Source: a virus. From it: a stretch of 50,730 bases of DNA. A program made the position numbers and the translations under genes. Location: the IMG/VR virus record IMGVR_UViG_3300044634_001060, positions 1-50,730 of that record; one strand, 5' to 3'. Under the pieces are notes generated by a model. It saw only the letters and a program-made list of their open reading frames with translations, was not told the origin of the DNA and searched no databases. Every line of letters starts with the position of its first letter. Position 1 is the first letter of the stretch. Of this stretch, positions 6,496 to 13,507 are shown one piece after another.

Positions 6496-9401
6496 TGAGC
6501 AGCAGATTGGCATCCGGAGGTAGAACGCCAGAAATACCTGATCCGTATTTGGGCACAGTCTACGGAAACATTTTAGATATCTATGACAATCCGTCGTATA
6601 ACCTACGATTGTATATGCGTCCAGTTGGCTCAGCTGGATCTAGCTTGGATTCAATTGTGAATTCGCCTGACATGGCAGCAGCCAGGGCCAGAGAAACAAA
6701 CTCGGATCCTGAAATCGTAGTAAATGGCCGTAAAGAAATCAAAGAAGTTACAATTGCGCAAACAGGTGTTACTGGCAACATCATTGATGATCTAGAAATT
6801 ACCGCTGTAAAAGATTCCGCTGGCGGATTCCTAACGCAAGTAGCAAAGTTTAGAATATTTCAGCCGGGCGGTGCAAATTTACTTGATCAAATTGTTTCAG
6901 CTGATATGTACCTAGGAAATTCGGTTACCTCAACTCCGATCATGTATTTGGATATAAGATTTCAAGGTTATAATCACGACCCCGATGACAACGATGCTGG
7001 CGGTCAAACTGCTACAATATTAGGACCTATAACATTCAAGTGTAAATTGCTCAGCATTAACACACGAATAGACAATACCGGAAGTAACTATGATTTCGAA
7101 GTTACGTTAGAAAATACTACTGCGTTTGCTGATACTGCATACAGAATACCTGCAGATATTATTACTCGAGGCAAGACTATTACTCAGCATGTGAAAGAGT
7201 TCGAAAAGATCCTTAATAACGTACACAACAATTTTTCTGGAACAGCGTATGAAAGACCGGATCAATTTGTTATTGATTTAAGTGGTCTCATCGGTGATGG
7301 TTCAAGTAGCGTTGGATTTGAAGGTGGTAACTCTACAAAAATCAAAGATGACACACTGGCCACCAGCAATGATTCTGATGCTCAGGACAGTAACAGAGGT
7401 TGGACCAATCTAGTAAACGATACACTCGACGCTGAAGAAACAGGTGTACAAGATCCACCCAGCAATCGCGGTCGCACAGATATTGTTGTAAATGGCGATG
7501 AATTAACAGTAAAAACTGGTACTAGTATTGATAGGTATATCTTTAATCTGTTAAGTATGAACAAAGAATTTCTAAGTATGATTACTAGAAAAACTAAGTT
7601 TGATGACCCCGGTGATCTCACCGTGGATAAGGCTAAAACATTCATTAAATGGATGAGAATGAATGCCGAAGTACAAGAGTTACAGTGGGACAAACTGAGA
7701 AATACGTATACTCGCAAGTACACTTACAAGCCAACTTTATATGACACAGGCCGTAGCGATGTTGCTATAACCAGCGACGAACTAAACATCACTGCAACCG
7801 AAGCTGCCGCCACACAGAAATTAAACCAAATGTACAGTGCAGGCAGCATACACAAAAGCTATTATTATTTGTTCACTGGTAGAAACGATCAAATTTTAAA
7901 CCTCGACATCAATTTCAATGGCTCGCAGGTGCTGTTGGTGCCACCCAAAGGCGGTGTCATTGCTGATGTAAGTTTGACTTCTGCTGTGGCTCTTAATTCT
8001 ACTATTGCACAAAATGCAGATGCTAGTGGCAAAGAATTATTTAACAAAGCAAAAAATGCAGCAAACAAGGCCAAGTTTGGTGACTTATTAAACTCAATTA
8101 AGGATACGGCAGATTCTATAAATGCAGTCGCAGGAGCAATAGGTAGAACACCGGATCAATTGAGAACTATATTAGCTGATACCACAGGTAAAGCTCAGCA
8201 AGCTCTAGCAAATTCGATTGACACCCGAACACGTAATGCATTAGTATCCGGTGCAGCCATGTCCAACGATAGCCCTACTGAAACAGCGCCGCCCAACGGT
8301 ACCACCCCCGGCGGAGGAACATACAAACCAGATTTGAGCGGGTTCACGTATTCAGAAGATTTGGTAATGTCATCGAATGCAGTTGATGTAAAAGATTTAA
8401 AAAACTTTGACATTGCAAACTCAGAGATTCGTTACGAAATATTATCTACCAACACTGTGCCAAACGTTGCCGAGGCCGCAACATATGTAACTACAAACCC
8501 CAGCAATACATTGTTTGGTTATGTTTATCAACAACATAATTCTTCTGCTTTTCTAAACAAAGTTAACTTAACTGTGCGTGGCGACCCGTGGTATTTGGGA
8601 AAAGCAGCAGGGCAGGTAAAAATGGCGGAGCAAAGCACACCTACCAGTGTTAGCTATACTGCCAACGACAATTATTTCATACTTCAGATTGCAACACCTC
8701 AACCATATGATCCAGATGTTGAGGATGAAGACAGTTCTAAAAATTCAGGTTTCTGGAACTTCAACGGAATAAGCAATTCCTTTAGTGGTCTATATATGAT
8801 CACTAAAGTTGTAAACTATTTTAGAAATGGTGTTTATACTGTAGACATTGAAGCAGCAAAAGATATGGCTATTCCTTTGCACAAGGTACGAAGAGTACGC
8901 AGAGATGAAACTCCTCGAGACCTAACAACGGTAGCAGGCTACGACGAAGCTATGAAAACAATTGGTGCACCTATTAATACCATATCAGATCCTACAAATC
9001 CAGATACACCCATAGGTGATCCACTGGCACCGTTGGTAGGTACGCCGCCACCGGTGGGACAAGATATAGAAAGCATGGGTAAGTTGCGACAATGGTTGTT
9101 GTCTAACGGTGCTGTGCCTGATGAAAATCCAAACTTCCCAGACCCAGACGGTTATAGTCCTGACGCACACAGTAGTAGAGAACATGCCGAAGGCCGCGCA
9201 TTTGACGTCAACTTTAGTGCGCCTGGCACAAACCAAGGCCGCGGCGTCCACGAAGCTACCAATCCTGTATATGGACCAAAAATGGATGCCATTGCAGCCG
9301 CACTTAGACAAGCCAACTGGAATGTTGTGTGGCGTTCGGGTGGCCATTATGATCATTTACACGTATACGCAAACAAAAACGCTCCTGGAAAAGGTAGATA
9401 A
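6495..9401 (+). CDS. Putative baseplate hub protein with C-terminal M15-type peptidase domain
   Basis: A 968-residue protein between gp53 and gp5, the position expected for the central hub (T4 gp27, 391 residues). The first 750 residues are beta-rich. They include a hub-like segment, KLRNTYTRKYTYKPTLYD and HKSYYYLFTGRNDQILNLDI (about 395-475), resembling the domain that processes tail-tip proteins onto the spike. A Pro/Gly linker (about 835-858) leads to a C-terminal domain (860-968) with the M15/VanY-type zinc peptidase pattern: SREHAEGRAFDVNF (894-907; His897, Asp904) and GGHYDHLHV (949-957; His954, His956). This family cleaves peptide stems of peptidoglycan. The domain would be delivered at the tail tip during infection. 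The hub assignment rests on position and weak pattern; the peptidase motif is clear. Confidence 0.75.
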   Translation: MSSRLASGGRTPEIPDPYLGTVYGNILDIYDNPSYNLRLYMRPVGSAGSSLDSIVNSPDMAAARARETNSDPEIVVNGRKEIKEVTIAQTGVTGNIIDDLEITAVKDSAGGFLTQVAKFRIFQPGGANLLDQIVSADMYLGNSVTSTPIMYLDIRFQGYNHDPDDNDAGGQTATILGPITFKCKLLSINTRIDNTGSNYDFEVTLENTTAFADTAYRIPADIITRGKTITQHVKEFEKILNNVHNNFSGTAYERPDQFVIDLSGLIGDGSSSVGFEGGNSTKIKDDTLATSNDSDAQDSNRGWTNLVNDTLDAEETGVQDPPSNRGRTDIVVNGDELTVKTGTSIDRYIFNLLSMNKEFLSMITRKTKFDDPGDLTVDKAKTFIKWMRMNAEVQELQWDKLRNTYTRKYTYKPTLYDTGRSDVAITSDELNITATEAAATQKLNQMYSAGSIHKSYYYLFTGRNDQILNLDINFNGSQVLLVPPKGGVIADVSLTSAVALNSTIAQNADASGKELFNKAKNAANKAKFGDLLNSIKDTADSINAVAGAIGRTPDQLRTILADTTGKAQQALANSIDTRTRNALVSGAAMSNDSPTETAPPNGTTPGGGTYKPDLSGFTYSEDLVMSSNAVDVKDLKNFDIANSEIRYEILSTNTVPNVAEAATYVTTNPSNTLFGYVYQQHNSSAFLNKVNLTVRGDPWYLGKAAGQVKMAEQSTPTSVSYTANDNYFILQIATPQPYDPDVEDEDSSKNSGFWNFNGISNSFSGLYMITKVVNYFRNGVYTVDIEAAKDMAIPLHKVRRVRRDETPRDLTTVAGYDEAMKTIGAPINTISDPTNPDTPIGDPLAPLVGTPPPVGQDIESMGKLRQWLLSNGAVPDENPNFPDPDGYSPDAHSSREHAEGRAFDVNFSAPGTNQGRGVHEATNPVYGPKMDAIAAALRQANWNVVWRSGGHYDHLHVYANKNAPGKGR

Positions 9402-9404
9402 CAC

Positions 9405-12092
9405 ATGGCAGACAATTCAACAATCAGTACCAACAATCCGGAAACACGCAAGGACGCTAAGAGAGATCCTACCTACGGCATATATATTGGATCAGTAGTC
9501 AGCACAAAAGATCTAAGTCGCACAGGCAGAATATTGGTGTTCATAGCAGCACTGGGAAAAGACCCAGAAGATCCAAATGCTCGTTACTCGTGTACATGGA
9601 CTAGCCCGTTTGCTGGCGGCACTGATCCTGCAGCCATTGGCGGCAAAATTGAAAGCTATGAGCAAACACAAAAAAGCTATGGCATGTGGATGGTACCACC
9701 AGATGTTGGCAATCTGGTACTAGTTTGCTTTGGCGACGGTAATTTAAAGTTTCCTTTTGTTATTGGATGTTTGTTTCCAGATAAGAACAACTACATGGTC
9801 CCTGGGATGGCATCAGGCAAAAGCTACAGTGATCCAAACCTACTAGTCCCTGTTGCCGAAAAGAATAAACGTGATGAGCGTACTACACAAAATGATGCTA
9901 TTAGGCCAATACACATTGACTTGGCAGAAAATATTGTTAAGCAAGGACTGGTCAACGATTCTATACGCGGCACAGGTAGTGCCAGTGCAAGACGCGAAAG
10001 CCCCAGCGAAGTATTTGGTATTTTAACTCCGGGTCCTCGCGATCCATTCAATTTCAATAACAGACTAGCTGGCCACCAGTTTATCATGGATGATCGAATT
10101 GGCAGTCGCCAGATACGATTACGAACCGCAGGCGCTCAACAAATATTGATGGATGATTCTAACGGTATTATCTACATTATCAACAAAAGTGGTAAAGCAT
10201 GGATCGAACTAGCTGCCGATGGCGGCATTCATGTTTTTGGCGCAGGCAGTATAAACATGCGTGCCAAGGGCGACTTTAATCTTCGTGCAGACCGAAGCGT
10301 CAACATTGAAGCTGGACAAAATGTCAATATCAAAGCAGCCGGGGATAACGTAGACGGAGATTATAAAGGTATAGCCAAAGGACCGTTAGTAACACCTCCA
10401 CTAGGAACTGGTGGTACTGTAAACATTGAAGCGGCAAAAGACATCAATCAATTTGCTGCGACTACGTTTAATGCCACATCCGCAGGTAGTAGCATCAATC
10501 TCAATGCAGCCGGCGCATTTAAAGTTACATCTGGTGTTGATACCGGAGATCCAGCAGCACCTGTGGGCATAAGTCTTGACACTAAAGGTACCATTTCAGT
10601 TAGCACACCGACTGCAATGTTCTTATCTGCTTTGGGCAGCATAGGCATCCAAGGTGGAGCGTTGATAGGTATTGATGCAGCGTTAATTCATTTAGCTGGC
10701 ATCATGCCTCCACCTATAAAAGCATTACCTGCGCCATCTGCACCACGTATAGCACATTACCCCCAAGAAGATCAATCAAAGTTGGACCCAGTGTTTAATG
10801 TGGACAATGCCAAAGACGGTAAGCCTTCTATTCCGTTACAAGGAAAGCGACCACCCGAACCAGGAAAACTGTACAAGTATGACACAATTGTTCCTATTAT
10901 GGTTACAGCCGAACCATACACCAACGGACGTACCAAGGTAGTCGACCCCAAACAAGACGATCCAAATAAGGTTGGATCAGACGACACCGCAGCAGGCGCA
11001 CCAGGCGAAAGCAATACACCCGGTAAACCTGCAGATGTACAAACACCTGAAGGCTCTAAAGTCGGCGTTGATTATAAAAATCCGTCAGGCGCTGGCGCTG
11101 GTGGAACAGGCACACCAGCCGGAGGAACAGGCACGGCTGCGACTGCTGGATCTAATTCTGCCGCTGACAGTATCAGAGCTGCCAATGCTGCATTAGAACG
11201 AGCAGCCAATTCAATTCCAACTTACGCAGACGTTCAAAACCTGGTAAACAATTTTGCTCGTGCAGCCGAAAGACGATTGATGGAAATAACAAACATCAAC
11301 GGTATTATCAAATCAATTGAAACAGCTATTCCGCCTATTAGATTTCCTATTACCAATGCCATTCAAGATAAGATCATTGGTGTACAAAAACAACTTACTG
11401 AATTAGAAGCACGGTTGAATCAGTATGCTATTGATGCCAAAGGACTGATGGCAAACATAGATGGTGGGGCAATCAAAGCAATGCGAGGAACACTGGACAA
11501 TGCATTTAGGTTTGCAGCAAATGCTGAAGATTTAGCAAATAGATTAAACGCTGCTGGTATAACTGTATTGCGCGATGGGCCAAGTATTATCTATCAAGAT
11601 GCTTTGGGCAATAAGATAGTAGACTTTTCTGCAGGATTAGGACCAATCAGTGCATCAATGGGGCTAGCAGCCGATCTAAATGGTGCGTATGAAAATGTCA
11701 AGTCCATGATTAGAGTGCCGTTAAACGATAATCAGTCGGCAGCAATATCCAGTTTTGTTCAACAGATCGGAGCAGAGAATTTTGCCAGCAGTAATGTATT
11801 GGCAGCACTCAACGAAGGCAAGTACAGCGAAATACCTAGACTCATGAAAACATGGAGTCTTGGCGCTGACATATCGGGTGGCGGCACTGACGGTGCGCTA
11901 GTGTTCAGAGAAGATTTACAAGATCGTAGAATCTACGAAGGTGAACTGTTCCAGACACCAGATGAAGTTGATACGTCTCCTCCGCCAAACTTACAGCCTG
12001 GTGATGTTGGTTTCTTGAGACTGGCGCAACATTTAGCTAATGTCAGAGCTGAATACGTCAGACAGAAAATAAACGAATTTGGTTTCTCATAA
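9405..12092 (+). CDS. 5: gp5-like baseplate central spike (OB-fold and beta-helix)
   Basis: An 895-residue spike protein. Residues 24-135 form the gp5/VgrG-type OB fold (YGIYIGSVVSTKDLSRTGRI, VGNLVLVCFGDGNLKFPFV). Residues 222-430 hold the repetitive beta-helix of the membrane-piercing needle, with short units such as GSINMRAKGDFNLRADRSVN. T4 gp5 (575 residues) carries a lysozyme domain between these parts; none is present here. A Pro/Gly/Thr-rich linker (about 500-580), a helical region (about 590-760) and a terminal region follow. Residues 771-850 (NDNQSAAISSFVQQIGAENF, LNEGKYSEIPRLMKTW, FREDLQDRRIYEGELF) resemble the C-terminal lobe of GH24 phage lysozymes, without the catalytic N-lobe. 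The gene starts 3 bases after the hub gene and ends just before a strong terminator. Confidence 0.8.
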   Translation: MADNSTISTNNPETRKDAKRDPTYGIYIGSVVSTKDLSRTGRILVFIAALGKDPEDPNARYSCTWTSPFAGGTDPAAIGGKIESYEQTQKSYGMWMVPPDVGNLVLVCFGDGNLKFPFVIGCLFPDKNNYMVPGMASGKSYSDPNLLVPVAEKNKRDERTTQNDAIRPIHIDLAENIVKQGLVNDSIRGTGSASARRESPSEVFGILTPGPRDPFNFNNRLAGHQFIMDDRIGSRQIRLRTAGAQQILMDDSNGIIYIINKSGKAWIELAADGGIHVFGAGSINMRAKGDFNLRADRSVNIEAGQNVNIKAAGDNVDGDYKGIAKGPLVTPPLGTGGTVNIEAAKDINQFAATTFNATSAGSSINLNAAGAFKVTSGVDTGDPAAPVGISLDTKGTISVSTPTAMFLSALGSIGIQGGALIGIDAALIHLAGIMPPPIKALPAPSAPRIAHYPQEDQSKLDPVFNVDNAKDGKPSIPLQGKRPPEPGKLYKYDTIVPIMVTAEPYTNGRTKVVDPKQDDPNKVGSDDTAAGAPGESNTPGKPADVQTPEGSKVGVDYKNPSGAGAGGTGTPAGGTGTAATAGSNSAADSIRAANAALERAANSIPTYADVQNLVNNFARAAERRLMEITNINGIIKSIETAIPPIRFPITNAIQDKIIGVQKQLTELEARLNQYAIDAKGLMANIDGGAIKAMRGTLDNAFRFAANAEDLANRLNAAGITVLRDGPSIIYQDALGNKIVDFSAGLGPISASMGLAADLNGAYENVKSMIRVPLNDNQSAAISSFVQQIGAENFASSNVLAALNEGKYSEIPRLMKTWSLGADISGGGTDGALVFREDLQDRRIYEGELFQTPDEVDTSPPPNLQPGDVGFLRLAQHLANVRAEYVRQKINEFGFS

Positions 12093-12093
12093 G

Positions 12094-12123
12094 AATATAG
12101 GGCCCGAAGGCCCTATATTTTTT
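12094..12123 (+). terminator. Intrinsic terminator after gp5
   Basis: A perfect 11-bp stem (AATATAGGGCC paired with GGCCCTATATT) with a CGAA tetraloop is followed by a T run to 12123. It begins two bases after the gp5 stop codon and ends the first late block. It also lies beyond the end of the converging minus-strand gene. Confidence 0.9.
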
Positions 12124-12163
12124 ACATATAAATTTCTACACTGTTATAACATAATAAAATCTA

Positions 12164-12421
12164 TTATCTGGAAGCAGATGTAATCATGCGTTCCATTTCA
12201 AACAGCTCACCAGGAATGCCGTTATTGTTATAACGGAAATTTCCTACTAGGTTGATGCTGTCGAACAGAACGTGCTTCTTGGTCACACTGTCATACAAAC
12301 CAACAGTAACATATTTCTTACGCTGTTCAAACAGCTTAAAAAATCGTTCAGTTCGCTTTTCTGCATTGAACCGATCTGCACTTTCACAGATTTCGTCAAA
12401 CTTCCTCATCATCTTATTCAT
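12164..12421 (-). CDS. Hypothetical small phage protein
   Basis: An 85-residue protein I do not recognise. It is charged: a helical, basic/acidic N-terminal half (MNKMMRKFDEICESADRF, then ERFFKLFEQRKKYV) is followed by a short beta-like part ending GELFEMERMITSASR. No signal peptide, membrane segment or metal-binding motif is visible. The ribosome binding site is weak, and residues 4 and 5 are also Met, so the start could be 9 or 12 bases later. The gene has its own sigma-70-type promoter (12507-12535) with a leader of about 78 bases that holds a hairpin. Expression is therefore probably early. It converges on the gp5 terminator. Confidence 0.6.
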   Translation of the reverse strand: MNKMMRKFDEICESADRFNAEKRTERFFKLFEQRKKYVTVGLYDSVTKKHVLFDSINLVGNFRYNNNGIPGELFEMERMITSASR

Positions 12422-12456
12422 TAACTTTACATCTCATGCTTTAAGTTAAACAAAAT

Positions 12457-12473
12457 GGTAACAAAGTGTTACC
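12457..12473 (-). other. Hairpin in the leader of the 85-residue gene
   Basis: A 7-bp perfect stem (GGTAACA with TGTTACC) closes a 3-base loop. On the minus strand it is followed by ATTTTGTTT. It lies about 36 bases upstream of the start at 12421 and about 27 bases after the predicted transcription start. It could be a weak attenuator or terminator for read-through from the metallopeptidase gene, or an mRNA 5' stabilising hairpin. Confidence 0.4.
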
Positions 12474-12506
12474 GGCCTATGTATGCAATTGCTTGCCTAC
12501 ATTCTT

Positions 12507-12535
12507 ACTATAGCTGACAACCAACGTTATGTCAA
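12507..12535 (-). promoter_or_regulatory. Sigma-70-type promoter for the 85-residue gene
   Basis: The minus strand reads TTGACA (12535-12530), a 17-base spacer, then TATAGT (12512-12507). The -35 is consensus and the -10 has one mismatch. It lies just beyond the stop codon of the metallopeptidase gene (12542). Confidence 0.75.
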
Positions 12536-12541
12536 CCACTA

Positions 12542-13003
12542 TTATTTTGATTTGTGTTTTACCCAGCGATGCATTAGACCAACTTCGCGACCATATGCTT
12601 CTACCTCCCAGGGAGAATCAAAATAGCTATCCTCGCCGGGCTTGGGCCGCCATTGCTTGCCCATCCACACACTTTCTAACCTATATCCACCTTTTGCAGT
12701 GCCATAGTCTTTGAACAGCTCATTTTTGGCATGTTGCTTGACATGAACCATTTCGTGCGCCAGAGTTTGAATAAGATCGTCCCCGCGGCCATTGCGCAAC
12801 TGAATAGTAAAAAATCTACTACGCCGAGTACCATCCTCATTGATTGCGGCACCCTGTACGTCTAGTTTTGGATCAAGTTCAATATCCAATTCTAGGTTTT
12901 CAACCATGCGTTTATGCATCAAACAACGTGCAAAAAACTCGGATGCTTCGCACAGTTCCGCGATCAATTTTTTATTTTTAGTACCAAAAACATTAATGTC
13001 CAT
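12542..13003 (-). CDS. SprT-like/zincin metallopeptidase-type protein
   Basis: A 153-residue protein with a zinc-metallopeptidase core. LAHEMVHVKQH (81-91) is an HExxH motif with His83, Glu84 and His87. DSPWEVEAYGRE (129-140) supplies a candidate third ligand (Glu133 or Glu135), as in SprT-like and related minimal zincins. The rest is short: an N-terminal helical part and a beta segment RRSRFFTIQLRNGRGDD (60-76). No secretion signal is present, so it would act in the infected cell. The substrate is unknown; a role in processing or removing a host or virion protein is inference. The start has AGGACCT upstream. The promoter at 13032-13060 is a full consensus sigma-70 site, so this is likely a strong early gene. 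Confidence 0.7.
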   Translation of the reverse strand: MDINVFGTKNKKLIAELCEASEFFARCLMHKRMVENLELDIELDPKLDVQGAAINEDGTRRSRFFTIQLRNGRGDDLIQTLAHEMVHVKQHAKNELFKDYGTAKGGYRLESVWMGKQWRPKPGEDSYFDSPWEVEAYGREVGLMHRWVKHKSK

Positions 13004-13031
13004 ATAGGTCCTATCTCTCAGCTTATATTAC

Positions 13032-13060
13032 ATTATAGCACAGCTTTTGGTGCTTGTCAA
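13032..13060 (-). promoter_or_regulatory. Consensus sigma-70 promoter for the metallopeptidase gene
   Basis: The minus strand reads TTGACA (13060-13055), exactly 17 bases, then TATAAT (13037-13032). Both hexamers are full consensus. Transcription should start near 13025, about 20 bases ahead of the ATG at 13003. Confidence 0.9.
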
Positions 13061-13104
13061 CCGGCGCATTTTAGGGCGTCATTAAAACGAGTTTTAACTT
13101 TTAA

Positions 13105-13112
13105 GATAAATA
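13105..13112 (+). promoter_or_regulatory. Late promoter GATAAATA before gp25
   Basis: The same GATAAATA motif as at 5223. It ends five bases before the gp25 ATG, so with T4 spacing the first transcribed base is the A of the start codon (13118). Confidence 0.75.
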
Positions 13113-13117
13113 ATGTT

Positions 13118-13501
13118 ATGGTAACATTTAAAGGTTTCAGCACAGTTGACAGGGTTCGAGCTCCATATACATTGGATGACATGGACCTAGTCAAGCGCAA
13201 TTTGCTTAATACTTTTTATACACGTAAAGGTGAAAGAGTAATGAGACCTGCGTATGGCAGTGACATTTGGGATTTGTTAATGAACCCCGAAGATACATTG
13301 ACCAGAGCTGAAATTGAAGAAGATGTAAAAAGAATTATAGATGCTGAGCCTAGAGTTAGACATATTGAAACAGTTATGTTTTATTCAGATCAAGCATTAC
13401 GAATTGAAGTAACTATTCAATATGTGCAGACAGGAGATCAAGACTCGCTGTACCTAGAATATGTTAGACAGGCAACCTCTGCCAGCGATGATATGGGATA
13501 A
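13118..13501 (+). CDS. 25: gp25-like baseplate wedge protein
   Basis: A 127-residue protein of the gp25 family (T4 gp25 is 132 residues). gp25 has a lysozyme-like fold and forms part of the inner baseplate where sheath assembly begins. Diagnostic sequence is LLNTFYTRKGERVMRPAYGS (about 29-48), then DIWDLLMNPEDTLT, then the helix and strand IEEDVKRIIDAEPRVRHIE. The reading frame extends upstream to 12914, but that part overlaps the divergent promoter and the opposing gene. The ATG at 13118 directly after the late motif gives the correct family length. No ribosome binding site is visible, consistent with a leaderless message. gp6 follows after 6 bases. Confidence 0.85.
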   Translation: MVTFKGFSTVDRVRAPYTLDDMDLVKRNLLNTFYTRKGERVMRPAYGSDIWDLLMNPEDTLTRAEIEEDVKRIIDAEPRVRHIETVMFYSDQALRIEVTIQYVQTGDQDSLYLEYVRQATSASDDMG

Positions 13502-13507
13502 TCGATA

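Noticed and set aside
12914-13117. Upstream extension of the gp25 reading frame
   Set aside because: It overlaps the opposing metallopeptidase gene and both promoters. The ATG at 13118 gives the family length and follows the late motif.
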